From an uncultured Bacteroides sp. (GTDB lineage Bacteria > Bacteroidota > Bacteroidia > Bacteroidales > Bacteroidaceae): a stretch of 64,000 bases of DNA. The position numbers and the translations under genes were made by a program. The stretch covers positions 1 through 64,000 of the forward strand of contig URWA01000012.1 in NCBI GenBank assembly GCA_900551445.1. The letters run 5' to 3'. This document shows, piece after piece, positions 1 to 7,365 of this stretch (position 1 is its first letter; every line of letters starts with the position of its first letter). The notes beneath the pieces are model-generated. The model did not search any database. It saw only the letters and a program-made list of their open reading frames with translations, and was not told the DNA's origin.

Positions 1-487
1 AGTCTACAAGATTCTTCCCACAACTTTCCAATGTTGCGTTGTCAGGAGTCTGTACAGAGCCCAAAGTCATACATTCATGGTTGTCAACGTCTATAACTCC
101 AATACCGGTTATTTCCAGTCCGCGTTTGTATTCACCGGAACAACCGGACCAGAAATAGCCAATCCACGGTGTTTTGCTGCCTGATTTTGGAATGAAAGAC
201 GGATCAACGGCTATTGCCTTACGACCACCTTTAAGGTGTTCCCTGATGATGGCTTCATTGAAGGAAAACCAGTCAAAATCATCATTCTCAAAATTGTTTC
301 GGTATGTCTGTTCCGAGAAACATCCATATCGTCCCATTTGCAGGAAATTGATGCGGTCAGGTATAGCCATGAACAATTTTATTGCATCCATGAATACTTT
401 CTGGAAAGATTTGCTTATATTTACAACTGATTCGAGAGCATTCCTGCACTCGGATTGGTATTGCATAAGGAGTGATTCTTTAGTCAT
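1..487 (-). CDS. Transposase, DDE type, N-terminal part (cut by window edge)
   Basis: An open frame of 162 codons starts at an ATG read from 487 downwards and runs off the left edge. The translation begins MTKESLLMQYQSECRN and contains AVDPSFIPKSGSKTPWIGYF and later GLEITGIGVIDVD. An AVDPSFIPKSG block is typical of the first catalytic Asp region of DDE transposases found in Bacteroidales insertion sequences. I cannot assign the IS family with confidence, and the rest of the enzyme and the other end of the element lie outside the window. The frame has no stop in the visible part, so it could be intact. Plus-strand ORFs here are shadows. Confidence 0.72.
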   Translation of the reverse strand, partial: MTKESLLMQYQSECRNALESVVNISKSFQKVFMDAIKLFMAIPDRINFLQMGRYGCFSEQTYRNNFENDDFDWFSFNEAIIREHLKGGRKAIAVDPSFIPKSGSKTPWIGYFWSGCSGEYKRGLEITGIGVIDVDNHECMTLGSVQTPDNATLESCGKNLVD

Positions 488-804
488 AATTAAAAGTGGT
501 GAGATACTTCTAATTTACTAATAAATAACAAATTATGCAATACTTTCCCTCTTTATTTTCAGCTGTTTAGCATATATTTCTCATCCCTTTTCTTACTCCT
601 TAACGATTCATTCTTGACAATATTTCAATGATCTCTTTAATATAATTTTGAATCGGCTAACACCGATTCTATTGTTTAATGTTAATTTATCGGTAAAAAT
701 TTACCGAAGTATTGTAACAATAAAAACCATAAAATGTTTTCCAGAATGGTAGTGGAGCAAGTTTTTTTCGTTTACTTTGCATCCGCTAACTATTTACAGA
801 TAAA
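488..804. other. Intergenic region with a hairpin and a palindrome
   Basis: This AT-rich stretch lies between the divergent transposase and the DUF368 gene and holds no credible ORF. It contains an inverted repeat GAATCGG-ctaaca-CCGATTC (650-669) and a palindrome TCGGTAAA-aa-TTTACCGA (690-707). A weak -7-like box TTACTTTG (772-779) lies about 25 nt before the ATG at 805. The left end of the insertion sequence should be in here, but I could not recognise its terminal repeat without the other end. Confidence 0.45.
690..707. promoter_or_regulatory. Palindrome TCGGTAAA-N2-TTTACCGA, possible operator
   Basis: A perfect 8-bp inverted repeat with a 2-bp centre lies about 65 bp upstream of the -7-like box of the DUF368 gene. 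It is followed by no T-run, so it is not a terminator. It could be a repressor site or part of the insertion-sequence end. Confidence 0.3.
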
Positions 805-1719
805 ATGGAACGAAAACTGAAAGATTATGCAGTTCTGATGTTAAAAGGTATGGGGATGGGGGCTGCCGATGTGGTGCCCGGCGTATCGGGAGGAACCATA
901 GCCTTTATTGTAGGTATTTACGACGAACTGATCAATTCAATTAAAAGTATCAATCTGGAAAGTCTGAAGCTTTTCTTTACCGGAAAATGGGGTGCTTTCT
1001 GGAAAAAAATCAACGGAAACTTCTTGTTTTTCCTGCTGGCGGGTATCGGAATCAGTGTGTTTTCGCTGGCCAAGCTGATTACCTGGTTGCTGGTGGATCA
1101 TCCGATATTGGTATGGTCGTTCTTTTTCGGCCTGGTGCTGGCTTCCACCTGGTTCGTGTCGAAAGACATTAAGGAGTGGAAAAGTTGGAAAACCTGGGTG
1201 GCATTTGTGATAGGAGTTGTGGTAGCCTTTTACATCACGGTGGCTACGCCGGCTGAAACGCCTTCGAACTTGTTGTTTATATTCCTGTGCGGGGCCATTG
1301 CCATCTGTGCCATGATTCTTCCGGGCATTTCCGGCAGCTTCATACTGGTGTTGCTGGGGAAATATTTCTTCATTATGGATGCGGTCAAGACACTGGATGT
1401 GGTGGTGATGGGAGTCTTTGCGGCAGGTGCCTGCATCGGAATCACCTCTTTTTCCAGAATACTTTCGTATGCCTTGGCACACTTCCGTAACATCACGTTG
1501 GCAGTATTGACGGGATTCATGTTGGGTTCCTTGAATAAGGTATGGCCCTGGAAAGAGGTGGTAGAAACCTTTGTGGACAGTCACGGGGAAGTGAAGCCGT
1601 TGATTGAGCACAATATACTTCCGAACGCGTACATCCCCGAAGCAGTGGTGCTGATGATTGTGGGTTTTTTCCTGGTCTATTTCTTGGAAAAGCTTTCGGC
1701 CAAGACTCCGGTCCGCTGA
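805..1719 (+). CDS. DUF368 polyprenyl-phosphate translocase (PopT family)
   Basis: A 304-residue polytopic inner-membrane protein. The N-terminal stretch GMGMGAADVVPGVSGGTIAF and the later ILPGISGSFILVLLGKY are the paired glycine-rich signatures of the DUF368 family. DUF368 proteins have been shown in other bacteria to return undecaprenyl phosphate to the cytoplasmic face of the membrane for reuse in peptidoglycan and surface-glycan synthesis; that role is inferred here from family membership. It is a single-gene unit closed by a strong terminator at 1745-1777. About eight or nine hydrophobic segments can be seen. The start is supported by a position about 25 nt after a -7-like box. Confidence 0.85.
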   Translation: MERKLKDYAVLMLKGMGMGAADVVPGVSGGTIAFIVGIYDELINSIKSINLESLKLFFTGKWGAFWKKINGNFLFFLLAGIGISVFSLAKLITWLLVDHPILVWSFFFGLVLASTWFVSKDIKEWKSWKTWVAFVIGVVVAFYITVATPAETPSNLLFIFLCGAIAICAMILPGISGSFILVLLGKYFFIMDAVKTLDVVVMGVFAAGACIGITSFSRILSYALAHFRNITLAVLTGFMLGSLNKVWPWKEVVETFVDSHGEVKPLIEHNILPNAYIPEAVVLMIVGFFLVYFLEKLSAKTPVR

Positions 1720-1744
1720 TTTGGATATTGAACTTTTTTTAATG

Positions 1745-1777
1745 CCGCTGGATAATTTTATCCGGCGGTTTTTTTAT
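1745..1777 (+). terminator. Rho-independent terminator of the DUF368 gene
   Basis: CCGCTGGATA and TATCCGGCGG form a 10-bp stem with one G-T pair around a short T-rich loop, followed directly by eight Ts. Confidence 0.85.
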
Positions 1778-1820
1778 GGGCTATTCCTTCTGTCGGAAGG
1801 GACGTTTCTGAGGCTTGAAA

Positions 1821-1946
1821 AAACGCTTCGACGTTTCAGGGAAAACGCTTTGACGTTTGGATTGAAACGCCTTTACGTTTTATCCAAAACGTCCTTACGT
1901 TTTAAGTAAAACGCCCTTGCGTTTTAGTCCAAACACAAGGGCGTTT
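1821..1946. repeat. Array of six 16-bp near-palindromes at a 22-nt period (array 1)
   Basis: Units start at 1821, 1843, 1865, 1887, 1909 and 1931: exactly 22 nt apart, each 16 bp, with unrelated 6-nt spacers. Examples are AAACGCTTTGACGTTT, AAACGCCTTTACGTTT, AAACGTCCTTACGTTT and AAACGCCCTTGCGTTT; the consensus is AAACGYNNTTRCGTTT. The last unit, AAACACAAGGGCGTTT, is the reverse complement of unit 5 except for one base, so units 5 and 6 also form a long hairpin followed by a T-run. A second array of identical geometry lies at 34389-34514. The function is unknown. It lies between the convergent DUF368 gene and glnS. Confidence 0.85.
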
Positions 1947-1949
1947 TTT
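1909..1949 (+). terminator. Terminator-like hairpin formed by the last two array units
   Basis: Unit 5 (1909-1924) pairs with unit 6 (1931-1946) over 16 bp with one mismatch, a 6-nt loop and a run of Ts. It would act as a second terminator for plus-strand readthrough. Confidence 0.55.
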
Positions 1950-2028
1950 CGGGGGCTTCAAAAAGCCTTCCTAAATCTTCGGAAACCTTCAAAAGTCTAC
2001 ACTTTTGCGGGGTTTCAGCGGTTCGTTT

Positions 2029-3768
2029 TTATTTGTTGATCTTGCTCCATGTATCTTTCAATGATACGGTACGGTTGAACACCAGGTGTTCCGGAGTAGA
2101 ATCTTTATCTACGTTGAAGTAACCGATACGCTGGAACTGCAGATAATCGAGCGGTTTGGCATCGGCCAGGAATTTTTCAACGTAACATTCGTGCAGTACC
2201 TTCAGTGAATCCGGGTTGATCATTTCCTTCATGGCTTCCAGTGCGGAGCATCCTTTGGCTTCGCGGATGGCAGCCATTTCGTCGCGCGGATTTTCTACCT
2301 TCCACAAGCGGTCGTACAAACGTACTTCTGCTTTCAGACAGTGGTTGCAGCTTACCCAGTGGAGGGTTCCTTTCACCTTGCGGTTGGCTTCCGGCATGCC
2401 GCTCTTCGTGTTCGGGTCGTATTCTGCATAGACTTCCACCACGTTTCCGTTTTCGTCTTTCTTGCAGCCCGTACATTTCACGATGTAGGCGTTTTTCAGG
2501 CGGACTTCCTGTCCCGGAGTCATGCGGAAGTACTTCTTCGGTGCATTTTCCATGAAATCGTCGCGTTCCATCCAGAGTTCACGGCTGAATTCAATAGTAT
2601 GTGTGCCGGCACTCAGGTCTTCCGGGTTGTTGATGGCTTCCATTTCTTCCACCTTTCCTTCCGGATAGTTGGTCAGAATCAGTTTCACCGGATTCAGTAC
2701 GGCAGACACACGGGTGGAACGTACGTTCAGGTCTTCACGTACGGCACTTTCCAGCAAGGCAAAATCGTTCAGCGCGTCGTAAGTGGTATAGCCGATTTTG
2801 TCGATGAACTTGCGGATGGACTCCGGAGAATAACCGCGGCGGCGGAATGCGCAGATGGTCGGCATTCGGGGATCGTCCCATCCGTCTACCAGTCCCTCTT
2901 TCACCAGTGTCAGCAGGTTACGCTTGCTCATCAGCGTATAGCTCAGGTTCAGCTTGTTGAACTCATACTGGTGCGGGCGGTTGTCGTTCAGGTCTTTGCC
3001 TTCTTTTACCCAGTCGACGAACAGGTCGTACAGCGGGCGGTGTACCACGAATTCCAGTGTACACAATGAGTGGGTTACGCCTTCAAAATAGTCGCTCTGT
3101 CCGTGTGCGAAGTCGTACATCGGATAAGCCTTCCATTTGTCCCCCGTACGGTGGTGGGGTGTTTTTACCACACGGTAGATAATCGGGTCGCGGAAATGCA
3201 TGTTCGGGTTGGCCATGTCAATCTTGGCACGCAACACCATCTTGCCTTCCTCGATTTCTCCGGCATTCATCTTCTGGAACAGTTCCAGGCTTTCTTCTAT
3301 CGGGCGGTTACGGTAAGGACTTTCTGTTCCCGGCTGGGTGGGAGTACCTTTCTGGGCAGCGATTTCTTCTGAAGTCTGCTCATCTACGTATGCTTTTCCT
3401 TCTTTAATCAGACGGATGGCGAAGTCCCAAAGCTGCTGGAAATAATCAGATGCATAATATTCGTGTCCCCACTGGAATCCGAGCCATTGGATGTCTTCCT
3501 TGATAGCTTCTACGTATTCCACGTCTTCCTTGGTGGGGTTGGTATCATCAAAACGCAGGTTGCATACGCCACCGTAGCGCTGGGCGATTCCGAAGTCCAG
3601 GCAGATGGCCTTTGCATGTCCGATGTGCAGGTATCCGTTAGGTTCAGGCGGGAAACGGGTCTGTATTCTTCCGCCGTTTTTACCTTCCTGTAAGTCTTTC
3701 TCTACAATTTGCTCAATAAAATTCAGACTCTTCTTTTCTGAATTTTCAGTCGTATTTATCTCTGTCAT
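2029..3768 (-). CDS. glnS: Glutaminyl-tRNA synthetase
   Basis: A 579-residue class I aminoacyl-tRNA synthetase that charges tRNA-Gln with glutamine in the cytoplasm. The HIGH-type motif sits in PEPNGYLHIGHAKAI (about residues 41-55) and the KMSKS-type motif is MSKRN (about 280-284). The FDDTNPTKE block is characteristic of the GlnRS/GluRS group, and the length and C-terminal anticodon-binding part fit GlnRS rather than GluRS. It is transcribed alone on the minus strand. A minus-strand -7 box TATTTTTG occupies 3801-3808, about 33 nt before the ATG. It converges with the DUF368 gene across array 1. Confidence 0.96.
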   Translation of the reverse strand: MTEINTTENSEKKSLNFIEQIVEKDLQEGKNGGRIQTRFPPEPNGYLHIGHAKAICLDFGIAQRYGGVCNLRFDDTNPTKEDVEYVEAIKEDIQWLGFQWGHEYYASDYFQQLWDFAIRLIKEGKAYVDEQTSEEIAAQKGTPTQPGTESPYRNRPIEESLELFQKMNAGEIEEGKMVLRAKIDMANPNMHFRDPIIYRVVKTPHHRTGDKWKAYPMYDFAHGQSDYFEGVTHSLCTLEFVVHRPLYDLFVDWVKEGKDLNDNRPHQYEFNKLNLSYTLMSKRNLLTLVKEGLVDGWDDPRMPTICAFRRRGYSPESIRKFIDKIGYTTYDALNDFALLESAVREDLNVRSTRVSAVLNPVKLILTNYPEGKVEEMEAINNPEDLSAGTHTIEFSRELWMERDDFMENAPKKYFRMTPGQEVRLKNAYIVKCTGCKKDENGNVVEVYAEYDPNTKSGMPEANRKVKGTLHWVSCNHCLKAEVRLYDRLWKVENPRDEMAAIREAKGCSALEAMKEMINPDSLKVLHECYVEKFLADAKPLDYLQFQRIGYFNVDKDSTPEHLVFNRTVSLKDTWSKINK

Positions 3769-3800
3769 ACGGAAACTTTTTATTTTTTCTTTTATGGTTG

Positions 3801-3808
3801 CAAAAATA
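3801..3808 (-). promoter_or_regulatory. Probable -7 promoter box of glnS
   Basis: Read on the minus strand the sequence is TATTTTTG, matching the Bacteroidales TAnnTTTG box. I see no clear TTTG -33 element. Confidence 0.5.
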
Positions 3809-3880
3809 GTAAAAATAATCTCCGTGTGAATAAATGCGGAAAATATTTCTGCAAATGGATGCGTTTTACTTAATTTTGCT

Positions 3881-3888
3881 TATCTTTG
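3881..3888 (+). promoter_or_regulatory. Possible -7 promoter box TATCTTTG
   Basis: A perfect TAnnTTTG box with no clear -33 element. A hairpin AAAACGCA-gaa-TGTGTTTT follows at about 3945-3963 with T-rich sequence behind it, so a transcript of about 80 nt is possible. No convincing ORF is present. Confidence 0.3.
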
Positions 3889-3976
3889 TAAGAGCACACG
3901 GATGCATGTTGTTAATAATGGCAAATGAAAGAAAATGAAAAAAAACGCAGAATGTGTTTTATGACATGTTTTTTTA

Positions 3977-4008
3977 TTTGGTTACCTGAAAAAAACGCCG
4001 CATCTTTG
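3977..4008 (+). promoter_or_regulatory. Promoter TTTG-N20-CATCTTTG of a short transcript
   Basis: TTTG at 3977-3980 is followed after exactly 20 nt by CATCTTTG (4001-4008). This matches the Bacteroidales consensus except for the first base of the -7 box. Transcription would begin near 4015. Confidence 0.5.
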
Positions 4009-4014
4009 TGCCGT

Positions 4015-4106
4015 TATCCTGAAAACAATCTTTTTACCTTAAGAAAAAAAACTAATACCTATTGAAAACTTAAAAAGGCCCTTTGTGAAAAGCGCCTTTT
4101 TTTTTG
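4015..4106 (+). ncRNA. Candidate small RNA or rarA leader of about 90 nt
   Basis: The segment is bounded by a good promoter (3977-4008) and a strong intrinsic terminator (4072-4105). It contains no ATG-initiated ORF of useful size. The predicted transcript is A-rich in its first half. The start point is estimated as 7 nt after the -7 box. It could also be an attenuated leader, but rarA has its own promoter box at 4197-4204 further downstream. I cannot match it to a named RNA family. Confidence 0.4.
4072..4105 (+). terminator. Terminator of the short transcript
   Basis: AAAAAGGC (4072-4079) pairs with GCCTTTTT (4094-4101). The stem is extended inside by CTTT/AAAG after one mismatch, and a nine-T run spans 4097-4105. 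Confidence 0.75.
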
Positions 4107-4196
4107 TCCTTACGTTTCTGTTTCATTTTTGTTTCGATGTAGTTTTTTTAAGGTAGTGGAAAATGTTTTGTTTGTGGATTTGTCGGAAACTTTCTG

Positions 4197-4204
4197 TAAC
4201 TTTG
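4197..4204 (+). promoter_or_regulatory. -7 promoter box of rarA
   Basis: TAACTTTG is a perfect TAnnTTTG box 25 nt before the ATG. A TTTG at 4171-4174 lies 22 nt upstream, slightly longer than the usual 19-21. Confidence 0.6.
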
Positions 4205-4229
4205 AACAATATTTAATTGAATCATAAAT

Positions 4230-5504
4230 ATGGCACAACCATTGGCTGAAAGGATGCGTCCGAAGACGCTGGATGAATATATAGGTCAGAAACAACTGGT
4301 GGGCGAAGGGGCCGTGTTGCGCAGGATGATTGAAGCGGGGCGGATTTCTTCGTTTATTCTGTGGGGACCTCCGGGAGTGGGGAAAACCACGCTGGCGCAA
4401 ATCGTGGCCAACCGGCTGGAAGTACCTTTTTATACACTAAGCGCGGTGACTTCGGGAGTGAAGGAGGTGCGCGAGGTGATTGAGAAGGCCAAGGCCAACC
4501 GTTTTTTCTCGCAGCAGAGTCCTATTCTGTTTATTGATGAAATCCATCGTTTCAGCAAGTCGCAGCAGGATTCCTTGCTGGGGGCGGTCGAAACGGGTAC
4601 GGTGACGCTGATTGGCGCCACCACGGAGAATCCTTCGTTCGAGGTCATCCGTCCGTTGTTGTCGCGCTGCCAGTTGTATGTGTTGAAACCGCTGGACAAG
4701 GATGATTTGCTGGAACTGGTACATCATGCCCTGGAAAAGGATGTGGTGCTGAAGGAACGGAAGGTGGAGCTGAAGGAGACGGATGCCATGCTTCGTTATT
4801 CGGGAGGCGATGCCCGCAAGTTGTTGAACATCCTGGAACTGGTCATTGAGTCGGAAGCTGAAGATCCGGTAGTCATTACGGATGAGAAGGTGGTGGCTTG
4901 CCTGCAACAGAATCCGCTGGCCTACGACAAGGAGGGGGAAATGCATTATGACATTATTTCCGCTTTCATCAAGTCGATTCGGGGAAGCGATCCCGACGGG
5001 GCTTTATATTGGCTGGCCCGGATGGTGGAAGGAGGTGAAGATCCGGCTTTCATTGCCCGCCGTCTGGTGATTTCGGCTTCGGAGGATATCGGCCTGGCCA
5101 ATCCCAATGCCTTGCTGCTGGCCAATGCGGCTTTTGAGGCGGTGATGAAAATCGGCTGGCCCGAAGGGCGGATTCCTTTGGCGGAGGCTACGGTATATCT
5201 GGCTACAAGCCCGAAGAGCAATTCGGCGTATGAAGGCATCAATTCGGCCTTGCAGCTGGTACGCGATACCGGCAATCTGCCGGTGCCGTTGCATTTGCGT
5301 AACGCACCTACCCAGCTGATGAAACAGTTGGGGTATGGGAAGGACTATAAGTATGCCCATGCGTATAAAGGAAATTTTGTGAAGCAGGATTTTCTGCCGG
5401 AAGAAATCCGGACACAACGCTTGTGGTATGCGCAGGAAAACCCTTCAGAACAGAAAATGAAGGACCGGATGGTCGGGCTATGGGGAGAACGTTTTAAAGA
5501 ATAA
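4230..5504 (+). CDS. rarA: Replication-associated recombination protein A (RarA/MgsA family AAA+ ATPase)
   Basis: A 424-residue clamp-loader-like AAA+ ATPase that acts at stalled replication forks. Walker A is GPPGVGKT (residues 46-53) and Walker B is DEIH (103-106). The sensor region GATTENPSFEV and the C-terminal tetramerisation part are also visible. The length is normal for RarA. It is followed after 27 nt by the dehydrogenase gene at 5532, so the two may share a transcript. The start is preceded by a TAACTTTG promoter box. Confidence 0.95.
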   Translation: MAQPLAERMRPKTLDEYIGQKQLVGEGAVLRRMIEAGRISSFILWGPPGVGKTTLAQIVANRLEVPFYTLSAVTSGVKEVREVIEKAKANRFFSQQSPILFIDEIHRFSKSQQDSLLGAVETGTVTLIGATTENPSFEVIRPLLSRCQLYVLKPLDKDDLLELVHHALEKDVVLKERKVELKETDAMLRYSGGDARKLLNILELVIESEAEDPVVITDEKVVACLQQNPLAYDKEGEMHYDIISAFIKSIRGSDPDGALYWLARMVEGGEDPAFIARRLVISASEDIGLANPNALLLANAAFEAVMKIGWPEGRIPLAEATVYLATSPKSNSAYEGINSALQLVRDTGNLPVPLHLRNAPTQLMKQLGYGKDYKYAHAYKGNFVKQDFLPEEIRTQRLWYAQENPSEQKMKDRMVGLWGERFKE

Positions 5505-5531
5505 GCAATATAATTAAAGGAGGACAAAAAG

Positions 5532-6491
5532 ATGAAGATTGTCGTTTTAGACGGATATACATTGAACCCGGGCGATTTGTCCTGGGAGGATTTGAAAGCA
5601 TTGGGTGAACTTACCGTGTACGAACGGACGGCTCCCAAGGAGGTGTTGAAGCGTGCCGCTGGTGCAGAGGTGCTGTTCACCAATAAAGTGGTACTGGATG
5701 CGGATACGATTGAGAAGTTGCCGGATTTGAAATACATCGGCGTGCTGGCTACCGGATATAATATTGTAGACATAGAAGCGGCATCCCGCCGGGGAGTGGT
5801 GGTGACGAACATTCCGGCTTATAGCACGAAGTCGGTAGCACAGATGGCGTTTGCCCATATCCTGAACATCGTACAGCGGACGGGACATTATGCCGAGGAA
5901 GTGCGGAACGGTAAGTGGAGCGGGCAATCGGACTTTTGTTTCTGGGATGCACCGTTGCATGAACTCGACGGAAAGAAGATGGGAATCATCGGTTTCGGCA
6001 ATACCGGCCGGGCCACAGCCCGTATAGCCGTCAGCTTCGGACTGGATGTGTATGCCTATACCAGCAAGTCGGCCATGGAACTTCCTTCGGATGTGCATAA
6101 ATGTCCTTCACTGGACGAACTGTTCCGCAAATGCGATATTGTGAGCTTGCATTGTCCGTTGGCAGAAGATACCCGTGAACTGGTGGATGCCCGTAAGTTG
6201 AGCTTGATGAAGCCGACCGCCATTCTGATTAATACAGGCCGTGGCGGACTGGTTAATGAACAGGATTTGGCAGATGCCTTGAACGGGGGAAAGATTGCGG
6301 CTGCCGGTCTGGATGTGCTTTCTTCTGAACCACCCCGTGCCGATAACCCGTTGCTGAAGGCACGTAATTGTTACATCACTCCTCATCAGGCCTGGGCCAC
6401 CAGTGAGGCACGTGTCCGTCTGATGAATCTTGCAGTAAACAACCTGAAGGCTTTCATGGAAGGTCGTCCGGTAAATGTAGTATCAAAATAA
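5532..6491 (+). CDS. D-2-hydroxyacid dehydrogenase (glycerate dehydrogenase/hydroxypyruvate reductase-like)
   Basis: A 319-residue NAD(P)-dependent oxidoreductase of the D-isomer 2-hydroxyacid dehydrogenase family. The nucleotide-binding GFGNTG lies at 154-159. The catalytic triad is visible as Arg237 (TGRGG), Glu266 (SSEPP) and His285 (TPHQAW). Relatives reduce hydroxypyruvate or related 2-keto acids; the exact substrate cannot be read from the sequence. An unusually strong Shine-Dalgarno sequence, AAAGGAGGA (5516-5524), precedes the ATG, which is uncommon in this group of bacteria. The next gene follows after one nucleotide. Confidence 0.9.
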   Translation: MKIVVLDGYTLNPGDLSWEDLKALGELTVYERTAPKEVLKRAAGAEVLFTNKVVLDADTIEKLPDLKYIGVLATGYNIVDIEAASRRGVVVTNIPAYSTKSVAQMAFAHILNIVQRTGHYAEEVRNGKWSGQSDFCFWDAPLHELDGKKMGIIGFGNTGRATARIAVSFGLDVYAYTSKSAMELPSDVHKCPSLDELFRKCDIVSLHCPLAEDTRELVDARKLSLMKPTAILINTGRGGLVNEQDLADALNGGKIAAAGLDVLSSEPPRADNPLLKARNCYITPHQAWATSEARVRLMNLAVNNLKAFMEGRPVNVVSK

Positions 6492-6492
6492 A

Positions 6493-6972
6493 ATGGAACA
6501 AGGTATGACAAAGGAAGAACGTATAGAAAAGGCGGTCAGCCTGTTTAAGGAAGGATATAACTGTTCACAGTCGGTGGTGGGAGCATACGCCGATTTGTAT
6601 GGATTTACGTTTGAGCAGGCGATACACATGGCAGCTTCGTTTGGTGGAGGCATCGGCCGGATGCGTGAAACTTGCGGAGCGGCTTGTGGCATGTTCCTGC
6701 TGGCCGGGCTGGAGCGATGTGCCAAGGACGGAGCCGACCGCGAAGGGAAAGCGGCCAACTACAAGCTGGTGCAGGAACTGGCCGGAAAGTTTAAGGAAGA
6801 ATGTGGGGCGCTTCGGTGCGCCGATTTGTTGGGACTTTCGAAAACGGAACCTGTTGTTTCCACTCCGGAAGCCCGTACACCGCAGTATTATGCCAAGCGC
6901 CCGTGTGCTCACATGGTGGAAACCGCAGCGAGAATTTGGGGTGATTTCTTGGAAAATGAAGGAAAATTGTAA
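6493..6972 (+). CDS. C-GCAxxG-C-C family putative redox protein
   Basis: A 159-residue cytoplasmic protein with the family's cysteine pattern: Cys24 in YNCSQSV, the motif CGAACG (Cys61 and Cys65), then Cys residues in EECGALRCADL and RPCAHMV. Family members are thought to bind a metal or act in redox chemistry, but no reaction is established. It begins one nucleotide after the stop of the hydroxyacid dehydrogenase gene and is almost certainly co-transcribed with it. An alternative start at codon 5 (MTKEER) is possible. Confidence 0.85.
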   Translation: MEQGMTKEERIEKAVSLFKEGYNCSQSVVGAYADLYGFTFEQAIHMAASFGGGIGRMRETCGAACGMFLLAGLERCAKDGADREGKAANYKLVQELAGKFKEECGALRCADLLGLSKTEPVVSTPEARTPQYYAKRPCAHMVETAARIWGDFLENEGKL

Positions 6973-7043
6973 TAAGAAGCTGTTTTCTCAAATCTAAAAT
7001 GAAAGTTTCTAGTTTTTCTTTATGCATTTATCTTGTTTTTTGT

Positions 7044-7051
7044 TAAATTTG
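7044..7051 (+). promoter_or_regulatory. -7 promoter box of the winged-helix gene
   Basis: TAAATTTG fits TAnnTTTG. The predicted start point near 7058 leaves a leader of about 48 nt to the chosen ATG at 7106. Confidence 0.45.
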
Positions 7052-7105
7052 CTGCCAAATAGGAAACGTCAATATTAGATGTTTAATTATAAAAGCAAAA
7101 GGATT

Positions 7106-7309
7106 ATGTTAAAAGAAAAAGCTGGTGTCATTGCCGGACAAATCTGGGAGGCACTGAATGAAACAGAAGGCAAAACTCAGAAGCAACTGAAAAAAGCAGC
7201 TAAATTGAAGGCTGACAAGGATTTGTTTCTTGGACTGGGCTGGTTGCTGAGAGAAGATAAGATTGAGACAAGTGAAGTGGATGGGGAATTGTTTGTAAAA
7301 CTGAAATAA
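7106..7309 (+). CDS. Small winged-helix protein (DUF2582-like)
   Basis: A 67-residue protein beginning MLKEKAGVIAGQIWEALNE, with a compact winged-helix pattern (QLKKAAKL as the recognition-helix region, and a C-terminal hairpin VDGELFVKL). Proteins of this type (DUF2582) are common in Bacteroidales and their targets are unknown. I prefer the ATG at 7106 because AAAGGA sits 4 nt upstream and family members start at this point. An in-frame ATG at 7079 would add nine residues of low-complexity sequence. It is a single-gene unit ending in a bidirectional terminator. Confidence 0.75.
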   Translation: MLKEKAGVIAGQIWEALNETEGKTQKQLKKAAKLKADKDLFLGLGWLLREDKIETSEVDGELFVKLK

Positions 7310-7326
7310 TTCTTTCGAAAATAAAA

Positions 7327-7365
7327 AATACGCCGAGAGGAAAATCCTTTCGGCGTATTTTTTTA
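7327..7365. terminator. Bidirectional terminator
   Basis: AATACGCCGAGAGG and CCTTTCGGCGTATT pair over 14 bp with one wobble pair. There are As on the left and eight Ts on the right, so it serves both this gene and the converging CDF gene. Confidence 0.88.

Noticed and set aside
174..521. 115-residue plus-strand ORF at the left edge
   Set aside because: The minus strand reads as a transposase through the same bases.
1658..1909. 83-residue ORF overlapping the end of the DUF368 gene
   Set aside because: It runs through the terminator and into the repeat array, and its composition reflects the repeats.
1821..1946. CRISPR array reading of the 22-nt repeats
   Set aside because: Repeat units are only 16 bp and palindromic, spacers are 6 nt, and no cas gene is in the window.
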